A stretch of DNA of 64,000 nucleotides from Palsa-504 sp963835775 (GCA_963835775.1 CAWIHB010000016.1:53200-117199), one strand, 5' to 3'. Shown: positions 8,724-17,880, counted from the stretch's first letter. Numbers and translations are program-made. The notes: a model not told the origin generated them from the letters alone.

Positions 8724-9812
8724 TTACACGTCGGAAGAGAAGCGGACCGAGCCCGGCTCGAGCCGGACGCCGGGCCAGATCCGGATGCCGCAGGCCAGTT
8801 CGTTGCCCGACCCGATGAACGCCTCGTCGCCGATCACCGCCCCGTCCAGCACGGCCCCGGGGGCCACCACGGCGCCGCGGCCGACGATCGAGTCGCGCAC
8901 CACGGCGCCCTCGCCCACGACGGCGGCGTCGAACAGCACGCTGCCGTCCACGGTGGCGGCGGCGCCCACGGTGGCGCCCGCGCCCAGCACGGTGCCGCCG
9001 GACACCGACGCATCCGGGGCCGCCACGGCGCCCGGCAGCAGCAGCGCGGGCCCGGTCGGGCCGGGCAGCGCGGGGGTGGACAGCCGCCCGAGCACCAGGT
9101 CGCAGGAGCCGCGCACGAACGTCTGCGGCGTCCCGACGTCCAGCCAGTAGGCCGACTCCGGGTACGCCATGACCTTCTCGCCCGCCTCGATCAGCGACGG
9201 GAACGTCTCGCGCTCGACCGAGACCCGGCGCCCGGCCGGGATCCGGTCGATGATGTCGCGCCGGAACACGTAACACCCGGCGTTGATCAGGTTGGTCACC
9301 GGGTCCGGCGTCTTCTCCAGGAACGCGGTGACCCGCCCGGTCTCGTCGGTCGGCACCACGCCGAACCGGGACGGGTCGTCCACCTCGACCAGGTGCAGCG
9401 TCACCGCGGCGTCGGTCTTGCGGTGCAGGTCGACCTGGGCGCCCAGGTCGTGCCCGGACAGGATGTCGGAGTTGAGCACGACCACCGGGTCGCCGCCGGC
9501 GCTGCCGTGCAGCGAGGCGGCGGCGTTGCGGATCCCGCCCGCGGTGTCGAGCGGCACTTCCTCCTGCACGTAGTCGATGGACAGCCCGAACGCCGAGCCG
9601 TCACCGAAGCTGGCGGCGAACATGTCCGCCTTGTAGCAGGTGGCCAGCACGATGTGGGTGACGCCGCCGACGGCGGCCCGGGCCAGCAGGTGGGCCAGGA
9701 ACGGTACGCCCGCCGTGGGCAGCAGGGGTTTGGGCGCGGACAGGGTCAGCGGCCGCAGCCGCGTTCCCTGGCCCCCGACCAGAACGATGGCCTCAAGCGG
9801 TTCACGCGGCAT
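8724..9812 (-). CDS. manB: NDP-sugar synthase, mannose-1-phosphate guanylyltransferase-like
   Basis: The 362-residue protein has an N-terminal nucleotidyltransferase domain with the signature VGGQGTRLRPLTLSAPKPLLP, the Asp of VVVLNSDIL and FLEKTPDP. A C-terminal left-handed beta-helix of hexapeptide repeats (about 250-355, e.g. GAVVRDSIVGRGAVV) follows. Together with whiB and F420 genes this matches the locus of mycobacterial ManB, which makes GDP-mannose for envelope glycans. Substrate choice (Man-1-P versus Glc-1-P) cannot be settled from motifs alone. Confidence 0.85.
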   Translation of the reverse strand: MPREPLEAIVLVGGQGTRLRPLTLSAPKPLLPTAGVPFLAHLLARAAVGGVTHIVLATCYKADMFAASFGDGSAFGLSIDYVQEEVPLDTAGGIRNAAASLHGSAGGDPVVVLNSDILSGHDLGAQVDLHRKTDAAVTLHLVEVDDPSRFGVVPTDETGRVTAFLEKTPDPVTNLINAGCYVFRRDIIDRIPAGRRVSVERETFPSLIEAGEKVMAYPESAYWLDVGTPQTFVRGSCDLVLGRLSTPALPGPTGPALLLPGAVAAPDASVSGGTVLGAGATVGAAATVDGSVLFDAAVVGEGAVVRDSIVGRGAVVAPGAVLDGAVIGDEAFIGSGNELACGIRIWPGVRLEPGSVRFSSDV

Positions 9813-9823
9813 GAATGAAGAGG

Positions 9824-10975
9824 TTACACCGCGCTCGCATCCGCTTCGGGCTGTTCGACGGCGCGCCGGTAGCAGGCCAGGTGGGCCTCGGCCGACGCCT
9901 CCCAGCTGAACTCCTGCGACCGTGTGTAGCCGGCCTCCCCCAGCGCCTGGCGCCGGGTCGCGTCATCAAGCAGCGCGCGCAGGGCCACCCGGATGCTGTC
10001 GGCGTCCGGCTCGGTGTAGGCCACGGCCTCGCCCCCCACCTCGGGCAGGGACGTGCAATGCGTGGTCAGCACCGGCGCGCCGCAGGCCATGGCCTCCAGC
10101 ACCGGCAGCCCGAACCCCTCGCCCCGGCTCGGGAAGGCCACCACCAGCGCCCCGCCGAGGAAACCGGGCAGGTCGGAGAAGCGCAGGTAACCGGGACGGA
10201 TCAGGCGCAGGTGGGCCGGGACGGTGGCCACCGCGGTGTCCACCTCCTCGCTCCAGCCGCCGCCGCCGCCCAGCACCAGCGCGGGCGGGTCGTCGACGTC
10301 CGCCACGGCGCCGGCCCAGCCCCTGATCAGCGCGGCGACGTTCTTGCGCGGCTCGAGCATGCCGAGGAAGGCGATGTACGGCTTGCCGTGCAGGCCCAGC
10401 CGGTTGGACACCTGCGTAGTCTGCTGCGGGTCGGGGCGGTGGAACAGCCGGTGGTCCACCCCGTGGTAGGCGACGTCGATCTTGGTCGGGTCGGCGGCCA
10501 GGACGCGCACGAGCTCATCGCGGGTGGCCTTGGACGGCACGATGAGCCGGGCCGCACGGCGCGCCGCGGTGCGGATCGCGGACTTGAAGAACATCGCGCT
10601 GACCGGGCTGTACAGCTCGGGCTCGGTGAAGAAGGTGACGTCGTGCACGGTGACCACGGTGGGCCTGCCCGGGCGCAGCGGCATCGAGTAGTAGGGCACG
10701 TGGATGACGTCGGCGGCCACCTGCTGGGCCACCACGGGAAGCCCGCTCTGCTCCCAGGCCAGCCGGGCGGAGCGGTGCGACAGGGCGGTCGGCCCGGTGA
10801 CCACGTTCGCGCTGGGAGCCAGGCGCCCGTAGCGTTCCTCGTCGGCGCGCTGGCAGACCACGGCGAGGTCCGCGCCGGCGGCGTCGAGCGCACCGATCAG
10901 CCCGTCAACGTACCGGCCGAGCGCGCCCCGGTCGGCTGGCACGTCGGTCGCATCAATAAGTACGCGAGGTGCCAC
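9824..10975 (-). CDS. GT4-family glycosyltransferase (GT-B fold)
   Basis: The 383-residue retaining glycosyltransferase has the N-terminal GALGRYVDGLIGAL loop and the C-terminal donor-binding region with PSRGEGFGLPVLEAMACGAPVLT (the EX7E motif) and LGMLEPRKNVAALI. It lies 11 bp upstream of the nucleotidyltransferase on the same strand and probably uses the nucleotide sugar made there, for example GDP-mannose. The acceptor is unknown, but the locus suggests an envelope glycan or glycolipid. Confidence 0.88.
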   Translation of the reverse strand: MAPRVLIDATDVPADRGALGRYVDGLIGALDAAGADLAVVCQRADEERYGRLAPSANVVTGPTALSHRSARLAWEQSGLPVVAQQVAADVIHVPYYSMPLRPGRPTVVTVHDVTFFTEPELYSPVSAMFFKSAIRTAARRAARLIVPSKATRDELVRVLAADPTKIDVAYHGVDHRLFHRPDPQQTTQVSNRLGLHGKPYIAFLGMLEPRKNVAALIRGWAGAVADVDDPPALVLGGGGGWSEEVDTAVATVPAHLRLIRPGYLRFSDLPGFLGGALVVAFPSRGEGFGLPVLEAMACGAPVLTTHCTSLPEVGGEAVAYTEPDADSIRVALRALLDDATRRQALGEAGYTRSQEFSWEASAEAHLACYRRAVEQPEADASAV

Positions 10976-11114
10976 GACCGCACTTGCTCCCTTCCTGGGT
11001 CACCCGGGCAGGCAGGCGGTAGGCAGCCCGTGCCGACCGCACGGTCCCCGCGTACCTGGCTGGATGTCCCGTCAGCATTTAAGCCTACGCCCTGCGCAAA
11101 TCATGGACGAGCAG

Positions 11115-11846
11115 TTACCCCCTCACCGGGCCGGTGGGCCCGGTCGCGCGTCGAGCACGCACGAGTACTATGGCGCCACCGTCCCCGCGCGCGCCGCGAT
11201 CGGCGGCGGCCACCAGCGGCAAGGCAGGCGCGGCCGCGTTGAACCCGACCCTACCGCCGTAGGCGGACAGGCTCAGGTACATTCGCTGGGCCCAGCGCGT
11301 CCGGAACTGGTACTCGTGCCTGACCACCTCGAGCCCGCACCCGGCCAGCAGCGCCGTGAGCTGCTCGTGGGAGTAGGTGCGCTGCACGTGGTACCGCTCG
11401 CAGTGCGCCCGGTACAGCCGGGGCCAGCGTTCGGCCAGCGTGAGCGCGTCCGCGGACATGACTAGTTCGCCGCCGGGGGCCAGCACCCGGGCCATCTCGG
11501 CCAGGGCCCGGGCGCCGTCATCGAAGTGCTCGATGGCGCAGATGGACATCACCCGGTCGAAGCTGCCGTCTGCGAACGGCAGCCGGAGCGCGTCGGCGCG
11601 GACCAGCCCGGGGGCCGCGGTGAGCTGGCGGCCCCGCCGCAGCTTGGCCTCGGCCAGGTCCAGCGCCACGGCCCAGGCCCCACGCTTGCGAGCCTGCGCC
11701 GCCCAGTACCCGTCGCCGCCGGCCACGTCGAGCACCCGCTGCCCGCGCAGGTCCTCCCCCAGCCAGCGCAGCAGCGTCCCGGCTTCGCGGTAGCGGCAGA
11801 CGTGCACTTCGTGCCCGGCAAAGGCAACCGCGTCAGCAACCCTCAT
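11115..11846 (-). CDS. Class I SAM-dependent methyltransferase
   Basis: The 243-residue protein has motif I VLDVAGGDGYWAAQARKRG, the acidic residue of VALDLAEAKL, and motif post-II FDRVMSICAIEHFDD as in UbiE/COQ5-like methyltransferases. The region after about residue 190 (YLSLSAYGGRVGFNAAAPALPL) is less conserved and may cap the substrate. The substrate is not evident. The 16 bases before its start contain one arm of the dispersed CCGAACGGGCC element. Confidence 0.8.
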   Translation of the reverse strand: MRVADAVAFAGHEVHVCRYREAGTLLRWLGEDLRGQRVLDVAGGDGYWAAQARKRGAWAVALDLAEAKLRRGRQLTAAPGLVRADALRLPFADGSFDRVMSICAIEHFDDGARALAEMARVLAPGGELVMSADALTLAERWPRLYRAHCERYHVQRTYSHEQLTALLAGCGLEVVRHEYQFRTRWAQRMYLSLSAYGGRVGFNAAAPALPLVAAADRGARGDGGAIVLVRARRATGPTGPVRG

Positions 11847-11862
11847 GGAAGAAATCTATTGT

Positions 11863-11877
11863 CCGAACGGGCCGTGG
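11863..11877. repeat. Copy of the dispersed CCGAACGGGCCGTGG element (one arm)
   Basis: The 15-mer is identical to the right arm of the hairpin at 40562-40610. Here no matching left arm is seen, and it sits 16 bp before a methyltransferase start. Confidence 0.6.
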
Positions 11878-11937
11878 CGCGTGCTTCCCGGCCGCTGGAG
11901 CGCGGCCGGGAGCAGATGTAACACGGCGTTAATGTCC

Positions 11938-12969
11938 TCAGCAGGACGGGACGGGCCTGGCCTTGATGGCCTCCAGGTCGCTGACCGCCTGGCCGAGGGT
12001 GCTCACCTTGACCAGGCGCAGCCCGGCGGGCACCGCGCCCTTGGTGTCTGAGCAGTTGGAGGCGGGGGTGAGGAAGAGCGTCGCGCCGGCGTCGCGGGCG
12101 CCCACCATCTTCTGCTGGATGCCGCCGATGGCCTCGACCTGGCCGCCGGCGGTGATCTCGCCGGTGCCGGCGATGAACTTACCGCCGGTCAGGTTCAGCA
12201 CGGTCAGCTTGTCGATGATGCCGAGCGCGAACATCATGCCCGCGCTGGGCCCGCCGATGTCGCCCACGCTGAACTTCACCGTGAACGGGAACTTGTACTG
12301 CTCCATGATCTCCACGCCCATGACCGCGTGGCCGCCGGATAGCTTGGTGCCGACCTGGAGCGTCCTGGCCTGGCCGTTCCTGATGATGGCCACGGTCAGC
12401 GTGCTGCCCGCCGGGTGCGCGTTGATCAGTGAGGTCAGGCTGTTGGCGCTGGTCACCGGCTTGCCGTCCACCGCGGTGATCTGGTCCCCGGCCTTGAGCA
12501 CACCGTAGGCGGGGAAGCCCTGCTCGGCCTGGACCACGACCACCTGCGTCTGGTAGGCGATGTGCAGCCAGGTCAGCGCGGCCGCGGTGGCGGTCTCCTG
12601 CGAGCCGGTCATCTCCTGGGTGTCCTGCTGCTGGCTCTGCTGCTGGGTCTGGCCCGCCGGGAACAGCTCCGATTCCGGCACGACCGCCTCGTCCGGGTTC
12701 AGCCAGGCGGCCAGGGCGTTGAAGATGTTGACGCTGTCACCGGGGCCGCCCTGGTAGCCGACGGTCACCATGTTGAGGTGCCCGCTGGTCGGGTAGGTGG
12801 CGTGTCCCGTGATCGTGATCAGCGGCTGGCCCGACGAGTCCTTGCCCAGCGTGTTCAGCGTCGGTCCCGGTCCGAGGATGACGTAGGGCACCGGGATCAG
12901 CACGCTGACCGCAATCGCCGCGGCGACGCCGACCGATGCCAGCAGCAGGGTCAGGGAACGACGGGACAT
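11938..12969 (-). CDS. Membrane-anchored PDZ / Lon-type serine protease (YlbL-like)
   Basis: The 343-residue protein has one N-terminal membrane anchor (about 5-27, LLLASVGVAAAIAVSVLIP), a PDZ domain (about 145-215, GFPAYGVLKAGDQITAVDGKPV) and a C-terminal Lon-protease fold. The catalytic dyad is visible: Ser242 in GGPSAGMMFAL and Lys287 in GGIQQKMVGA. It should act outside the membrane in envelope protein quality control. A Gln-rich insert (QTQQQSQQQDTQ, about 105-118) is unusual. The family is a single-copy core gene in most actinomycetes, often near the epimerase, metalloprotease and moaE genes found next to it here. Confidence 0.92.
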   Translation of the reverse strand: MSRRSLTLLLASVGVAAAIAVSVLIPVPYVILGPGPTLNTLGKDSSGQPLITITGHATYPTSGHLNMVTVGYQGGPGDSVNIFNALAAWLNPDEAVVPESELFPAGQTQQQSQQQDTQEMTGSQETATAAALTWLHIAYQTQVVVVQAEQGFPAYGVLKAGDQITAVDGKPVTSANSLTSLINAHPAGSTLTVAIIRNGQARTLQVGTKLSGGHAVMGVEIMEQYKFPFTVKFSVGDIGGPSAGMMFALGIIDKLTVLNLTGGKFIAGTGEITAGGQVEAIGGIQQKMVGARDAGATLFLTPASNCSDTKGAVPAGLRLVKVSTLGQAVSDLEAIKARPVPSC

Positions 12970-13033
12970 GGGGGAAGACTACGCGCGAAACCTGAAGATA
13001 AGCGGAGGCATGAGGGTGGCCAACCCGTCAGTT

Positions 13034-13103
13034 GTCTCCAGATCGGTGTCTCCAGATCGGTGTCTCCAGATCGGTGTCTCCAGATCGGTGTCTCCAGATC
13101 GGT
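13034..13103. repeat. 14-bp tandem repeat, five identical copies, downstream of moaE
   Basis: Five exact units of GTCTCCAGATCGGT are followed by a partial unit that runs to within 8 bases of the moaE stop codon. The array lies between divergently placed PDZ-protease start and moaE 3' end. Confidence 0.95.
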
Positions 13104-13111
13104 GTCTCCGG

Positions 13112-13528
13112 TCAGGGGCTGCCGACCCATTCGGTGTCGCCGTCGGCGAACCGCTGGTGCTTCCAGATCGGCACCGTGGCCTTCAGCTCGTCGATCAGCG
13201 CCCGGCAGGCGTCGAACGCCTCGGCCCGGTGCGGGCAGGACACGGCCGCCACCACGGCCAGGTCGCCGATGGCCAGGTCGCCCACGCGGTGCACGGCCGC
13301 GATGCCCAGGGCGACGGGAAACTTCTCCGCGATGACCTCGGCGACGCGCCGGAGCTCGGCTTCGGCGGACGGGTGCGCGCTGTAGGAAAGCTCGCTGACT
13401 CCCCGGTCGTGATCAAGGTCCCGGACCGCGCCCGCGAACAGCGCGATGCCGCCGGCCGCGGGGTCCGCGACCGCGGCCCGCACTTCGTCCACCGACAGCT
13501 CAGAGGTACGGATGGCAATCAGGCGCAC
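13112..13528 (-). CDS. moaE: Molybdopterin synthase catalytic subunit
   Basis: From the GTG at 13528 the protein is 138 residues, the usual MoaE length. Family motifs are FAGAVRDLDHDRGVSEL, CPHRAEAFDACRALIDELK and the catalytic-site C-terminus VPIWKHQRFADGDTEWVGSP with the key lysines. MoaE inserts sulfur into precursor Z with a MoaD partner, which is not encoded nearby. The stop codon lies 8 bases from a 14-bp tandem array. Confidence 0.92.
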   Translation of the reverse strand: MRLIAIRTSELSVDEVRAAVADPAAGGIALFAGAVRDLDHDRGVSELSYSAHPSAEAELRRVAEVIAEKFPVALGIAAVHRVGDLAIGDLAVVAAVSCPHRAEAFDACRALIDELKATVPIWKHQRFADGDTEWVGSP

Positions 13529-13620
13529 TGTGTTTCCCGCTCGCCTCCGGGGCGCTCTCGAGGTGCTGCCTTGCTGTCCTGGCCGCCTGTGGCGGCGGGC
13601 CCTCGTCGCTCCTTCGTCGC

Positions 13621-13704
13621 TCCTCGGTCCAGGCAGCACCGCGCCCCTTTGGCTCGCTTCGGGCTCCTCGGTCCAGGCGGCACCGCGCCCCGTTGGCTCG
13701 CTCA
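13621..13704. repeat. Two imperfect 40-bp direct repeats upstream of moaE
   Basis: TCCTCGGTCCAGGC(A/G)GCACC followed by GCGCCCC and TTGGCTCGCT occurs twice (13621-13660 and 13665-13704), with a shorter related piece just before. The repeats fill the gap between the epimerase stop and the moaE start, and nothing coding is apparent in them. Confidence 0.8.
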
Positions 13705-13722
13705 CGGTCCAAGGGTACCTGG

Positions 13723-14874
13723 TCAGGGGTCGGGGCGGTGGCGGCGGCGGGCGCGGCGGACGATGGCGGCGGTGCCGATCACGGCGACGGTGGCGCCGGC
13801 GGCGGTGATGGTGGCTTCCTTGCCGGCGATGCGGCGGCCCGCCACGGCATGGCGGCCCTGGCGCTGGTCGAGCAGGACCCGCAGCGCCTCGGCGTTGCCG
13901 AACCGCGGGCGCCAGCCGGCCGCGCGCAGCGCGGCGCAGTCCACCACCCACGGGTAGACCACGTACCGCAGGTCCATCGCGGGCGCCGGGGTCACGCCCA
14001 GCCGGTGCAGCCGCTGGGCCGTGCCGAAGGTCAGCCGGGCGGGCAGCTCGATGCTCTTCAGCCCGCTGATCTGCTCGACCTCCGCCTGCTCCAGCCAGCC
14101 GTCGGAGCCGACCGCGAACGCGCCGTCGATGCCGCCGCCGACCGTGAACTCCAGGGCCGAGGTCAGGTCGTCGACATGGCAGAACTGCCAGCGGGGCGCG
14201 GTGCCCTTCACGGTGAGCAGCCTGGGCGCCTCGAAATGCCTGGTGACCAGCGTGTCCACCGCATCGGGGCCGCCGCCGACCAGGGCCGCGGGCCGGACCA
14301 CGGTCACCGCCATGCCGGGATTGGTCCGGGGCGAGCGGCGGGCCAGCTGCTCGATCTCCAGCAGGTCCCCGGCCACGCTGCTGTCCACGTCGGCCGCCAG
14401 CGGCGCGTCCTCGGGCAGCGGGACGGGATTGTCGGGCCGGGCCCCGTACACCATGGAGCTGGTGACCAGGACCACCCGGCCGATCCGGCCCGCCGCGGCG
14501 GCGGTGAGCACGGTCTGAGCGCCGCGGACGTTGAACGAGCGCCGCTGCCTGGAGTCGGCCTCGGGGGCCAGGTCGAAGTCGGCGTGCACCACCACGTCCA
14601 CGCCGGCCAGCCTGCCCGCCAGCGCCGGATCGCGGACGTCGGCCACCCGCCAGGTCACGCCCGCGATGTCGCCCCGGCGGGCGTCGATCGCGACCACCTT
14701 CTTGACGTGCGGCGACGAGGCCAGCCGGACGGTCAGGGCGTGTCCGATGCCGCCTGCCGCACCAGTGACCGCCACGACGGGCATAGGCTGAGGGCGATTG
14801 TCCGTGCGCTCGTGGCGAACCGGCCGGCGGGCGTTTGTCACAGCGTGCTTCTCCCGAGATAACGTGACGTTCAT
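13723..14874 (-). CDS. NAD-dependent epimerase/dehydratase (extended SDR)
   Basis: The protein has the extended-SDR dinucleotide site VTGAAGGIGHALTVRL, a TSSMVYGA segment with catalytic Ser and Tyr context, and a C-terminal hydrophobic-basic tail (ATITAAGATVAVIGTAAIVRRARRRH) that could anchor it in the membrane. I favour the ATG at 14874, which has GGAAGGG before it (383 residues); a GTG 11 codons on and the ATG at 14784 just before the Rossmann motif are alternatives. The same family is found next to the DUF2342 metalloprotease in many actinomycetes. The substrate is unknown. Confidence 0.85.
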   Translation of the reverse strand: MNVTLSREKHAVTNARRPVRHERTDNRPQPMPVVAVTGAAGGIGHALTVRLASSPHVKKVVAIDARRGDIAGVTWRVADVRDPALAGRLAGVDVVVHADFDLAPEADSRQRRSFNVRGAQTVLTAAAAGRIGRVVLVTSSMVYGARPDNPVPLPEDAPLAADVDSSVAGDLLEIEQLARRSPRTNPGMAVTVVRPAALVGGGPDAVDTLVTRHFEAPRLLTVKGTAPRWQFCHVDDLTSALEFTVGGGIDGAFAVGSDGWLEQAEVEQISGLKSIELPARLTFGTAQRLHRLGVTPAPAMDLRYVVYPWVVDCAALRAAGWRPRFGNAEALRVLLDQRQGRHAVAGRRIAGKEATITAAGATVAVIGTAAIVRRARRRHRPDP

Positions 14875-14903
14875 GACCCTTCCATCCTGCCTCAGAGCCA
14901 ACG

Positions 14904-16289
14904 ATGGCTGACCGCCCGTTCGGTTTCGGCCTGCCCGACAAGCCGGAAGACCAGGGCGGCCAGGGAGGTTCCGGTCCGGGTGGCGGCGGCGGGCCGGGAG
15001 GTCCGTTCGGCGGCCAGGGCGGGCCGTTCGGACCGATGGGCGACCCGCAGCAGTTCGCCGACGCGCTGCGCCAGTTCGCTGACCTGCTGTCCTGGCGGGG
15101 CGGCCCGGTCAACTGGGACCTGGCCAAGAACGTGGCCAGGCACGCGATCGCGGCGGCGGGCGACCCGAGCGTCCTGGACGCGCAGCGGCGCGAGATCACC
15201 GAAGCCGTCCGCCTGGCCGACCTGTGGCTGGACGAGGCCGTCACGTTCCCCTCCGGCATCCGCAAGATCGAGGCCTGGAGCCGGTCGGAGTGGCTCGAGG
15301 CGACCTTCCCCGTCTGGGCGAAGCTGTGCGATCCCATCGCGGCCAAGGGCGTCGAGGCGATGAGCGGCATGTTCAATGCCGACCCGGCCCAGCTCGGCGA
15401 GGACGTCCCCGAAGAGATACGCCAGGCCCTCGGGGCGCTGGGCGGCGGCGCGGGAGGCCTCGGCGGCCTGCAGGGACTGGCAGCCATGATGCGCCAGATC
15501 GGCGGGGCCATGATCGGCAGCCAGACCGGGACGGCCGTGGGCGAGTTGGCCCGTGAAGTGGTCGGCTCCACCGACATCGGGCTGCCGCTCGGCCCGGAAG
15601 GCGTGGCCGCGCTGCTGCCGGCCGGCGTGGCCGAGTTCGGCCGCGGGCTGTCCGTCGACGCCGGTGAGGTCCGGGTGTTCCTGGCCCTGCGCGAGGCCGC
15701 CCACCACCGTCTGTTCGCGCACGTGCCGTGGCTGCGCGGCCATCTGCTCGGCGCGGTGGAGCAGTACGCCAACGGCATCACCGTCGACATGACGCGGTTG
15801 CAGGAAGCGATCCCCGACGTCGACATCACCAACCCCGAGGCGCTGCAACAGGCGCTGGGCGGCGAGGGCCTGTTCCGGCCCGAGGACACGCCCGCCCAGA
15901 AGGCGGCCCTGGTCCGGCTGGAGACGGCCCTGGCCCTGGTCGAAGGCTGGGTCGCGACCGTGGTCAGCGCGGCGGCGGGCGCGCGCCTGACCCACGCCGA
16001 CGCCCTGGCCGAGGCGATCAGGCGGCGCCGGGCTACCGGCGGCCCGGCCGAGGTCACCTTCGCCACGCTGGTCGGGCTCGAGCTGCGCCCGCGCCGGCTG
16101 CGCGAGGCGGCGGCCATCTGGACCGGCCTGACCGAGGCGCGCGGCACCGACGGCCGGGACGCCCTATGGGCTCATCCTGACCTGTTGCCGGCCGCCGATG
16201 ATCTGGAGCATCCCGACGCGTTCGTGCACGGCCAGCACGAATTCGATATCTCGGACTTGGAAGACGGCGACGATCTTCCCGATAGTTGA
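14904..16289 (+). CDS. Zinc-dependent metalloprotease, DUF2342 / F420-associated family
   Basis: The 461-residue protein begins with a Gly-rich low-complexity stretch (about 20-50) and contains the family core with REAAHHRLFAHVPWLRGHLL, where the zincin-like histidines sit, followed by EQYANGITVDM. This family is widespread in actinobacteria and has been noted to co-occur with F420 biosynthesis, but no substrate is known. It is divergent from the epimerase, with the two starts 29 bp apart. Confidence 0.85.
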   Translation: MADRPFGFGLPDKPEDQGGQGGSGPGGGGGPGGPFGGQGGPFGPMGDPQQFADALRQFADLLSWRGGPVNWDLAKNVARHAIAAAGDPSVLDAQRREITEAVRLADLWLDEAVTFPSGIRKIEAWSRSEWLEATFPVWAKLCDPIAAKGVEAMSGMFNADPAQLGEDVPEEIRQALGALGGGAGGLGGLQGLAAMMRQIGGAMIGSQTGTAVGELAREVVGSTDIGLPLGPEGVAALLPAGVAEFGRGLSVDAGEVRVFLALREAAHHRLFAHVPWLRGHLLGAVEQYANGITVDMTRLQEAIPDVDITNPEALQQALGGEGLFRPEDTPAQKAALVRLETALALVEGWVATVVSAAAGARLTHADALAEAIRRRRATGGPAEVTFATLVGLELRPRRLREAAAIWTGLTEARGTDGRDALWAHPDLLPAADDLEHPDAFVHGQHEFDISDLEDGDDLPDS

Positions 16290-16418
16290 TGTAAGTTTGG
16301 TGCCCAATGAGGTGCCGAGCTTACTTAGTCATGGAAATGGGCCGCCCGGGATTACCGGCTTGCCTGCTCTGACGCCCACCGGCGCATGATGAGAAGCCGC
16401 ACAGGGCAGGAGCACGGC

Positions 16419-16523
16419 ATGGGCGAACCAGAACCTACCGATGTGATCGTGATCGGCTTGGGTCCGGGCGGCGAATACGCGGCCGGGACGCTGGCCGAGG
16501 CCGGGAATCTCGGTCCGTCATGA
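16419..16523 (+). pseudogene. Truncated N-terminus of a pyridine nucleotide-disulfide oxidoreductase
   Basis: A ribosome-binding site (GGCAGGAG) precedes an ATG opening a 34-codon frame with the dinucleotide-binding fingerprint TDVIVIGLGPGGEYAAGTLAEAG, typical of the first strand-turn-helix of flavin disulfide reductases. The reading frame then ends in TGA, and its stop overlaps the start of the HAD gene (ATGA). The rest of the flavoprotein (about 430 residues) is missing. It now acts, if at all, as a short upstream ORF coupled to the hydrolase. Confidence 0.75.
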
Positions 16524-17191
16524 GCCGCCGGCCGCAGGTCGTCGCCTTCGACGTCATCGAGACGCTGATGTCGCTCGAGCCGCTGCGCGAGCGGCTGGCC
16601 GGCCTCGGCCAGCCGCCGCACATGCTCGAGGCCTGGTACACCCGTACGCTGCGGGACGGCATGGCGCTGTCGGCGACCGGCGACTTCGTGGCGTTCGCCG
16701 ACGTGGCCGCCGCCGCGCTGCGGGCGCTGACCCACTACACGATCAGCGACGAGCAGGTGGCGCACGTCATGGCCGGCTTCAACGACCTGCCTGCCTTCCC
16801 CGACGCGCTGCCCGCGATCACCAGCCTGACCGACGCCGGAGTGCGGGTGGCCTGCCTGAGCAACGGGTCGGCCGAGCTGGTCTCGTCGTTCGTCCACCGC
16901 TCCGGGCTCGGGGCCCTGGTGCACCGGGTGATCACGGTCGGCGAGGTGTACCGGTGGAAGCCGGCCGGGGTCGTCTACCGGTATGCGGCCGAGGTCCTGG
17001 GCGTGCCGCCGGACCGGATGGCGCTGGTGGCCGCGCACGACTGGGACTGCCACGGCGCCAAGCGAGCCGGGCTGACCACCGGCTTTGTCAGCCGCAAGTC
17101 CGGCGGGTTCGGCGCGCCGTTCGCCCCGCCCGACGTGACCGGCGACGACCTGACCGAGGTGACAGCCAGGCTGCTCGCGCTGGCGCCGTAG
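16520..17191 (+). CDS. Haloacid dehalogenase, type II-like HAD hydrolase
   Basis: The 223-residue HAD protein carries the nucleophile Asp11 (FDVIETL, DXXXT as in L-2-haloacid dehalogenases), the motif II Ser (CLSNGS), a motif III Lys (YRWKPAGVVYR) and the acidic/Asn region AAHDWDCHGAKRAGL. Type II dehalogenases hydrolyse S-2-haloacids, but many relatives act on other small substrates. Its ATG overlaps the stop of the truncated flavoprotein remnant, which supplies the only good ribosome-binding site. Confidence 0.85.
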   Translation: MSRRPQVVAFDVIETLMSLEPLRERLAGLGQPPHMLEAWYTRTLRDGMALSATGDFVAFADVAAAALRALTHYTISDEQVAHVMAGFNDLPAFPDALPAITSLTDAGVRVACLSNGSAELVSSFVHRSGLGALVHRVITVGEVYRWKPAGVVYRYAAEVLGVPPDRMALVAAHDWDCHGAKRAGLTTGFVSRKSGGFGAPFAPPDVTGDDLTEVTARLLALAP

Positions 17192-17278
17192 CCAACGGCT
17201 CGCTGCAAACTGCCCCGCTGCAAACTGGTTGCAAGGCTCAGTGGCGACGCTGGTGGCCGACCCGAACAGGAGGCTGCC

Positions 17279-17878
17279 ATGTCACAAGTACCGGCCATCG
17301 AGAGGTTCCTGACCGCCATCCAGACCGCCACCATCCCGGCCTGCGACGCGTGGAGCGCCGACGCGACGCTGGACGCGACGGTGCCCAACTGGCGGCTGCA
17401 CGCCTGCGGCCCGGACGCGATCCGCGCCGAGTACGCCCGCTGGTTCGCCGAGCCCGGCCAGTTCGGCGGGCTGCGGCGGGGCCGGCTGGACGGAGACGGC
17501 GAGGTGGTGGAGTACACGCTCAGCTGGACCGAGAACGGGGTGCCGCATGCCGCCCACCACATGCACCGGCTCCCGGTGCGGGACGACCAGATCGTGGCCG
17601 ACACCGTGTTCTGCGGCGGACGGTGGCCGGCGTCATTGCTGGCCGAGATGTGGCTGGTCCCGGCCACCGACGAGCCCATCGCCCTGGATCAGCACCTGCG
17701 TTTCCTGCGGCACATGGCCGCGCTGCACGCGGCGTTCTGGGGGTGCGGGTCGATGCCGTCCACGCCGAAGTCGCTCAGCACCCGCACCGCCAGTGACTTC
17801 ATGCAGGTAATCAAACCGCAGCGTGACCTGGCCCGCCATGCCCGCTTTGGCTACGGCCTCAGCCTGGTCCGCGGCACC
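17279..17878 (+). pseudogene. Chimeric ORF: NTF2/SnoaL-like domain joined to phosphotransferase fragment
   Basis: Residues about 1-122 look like an NTF2/SnoaL-fold small protein (VPAIERFLTAIQTATIPACD to RWPASLLAEM). From about 124 to 152 the sequence becomes VPATDEPIALDQHLRFLRHM followed by AALHAAFWG, a segment seen in aminoglycoside-phosphotransferase-like kinases, and family similarity then stops. The frame stays open through a 15-16-bp tandem array to 18439, overlapping the cupin gene in another frame, which is not how either parent protein ends. I read this as a deletion fusion. The N-terminal domain may still fold; the rest is probably debris. Confidence 0.6.
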
Positions 17879-17880
17879 GT

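Noticed and set aside
13034..13103. CRISPR array
   Set aside because: The 14-bp units are directly adjacent with no spacers, so this is a simple tandem repeat; the same holds for the arrays at 17881, 20021, 37268 and 56010.
13112..16147. Very long reverse-strand open frame across moaE, epimerase and metalloprotease
   Set aside because: It only joins moaE's frame to antisense DNA of the neighbouring genes; each has a better-supported start and stop.
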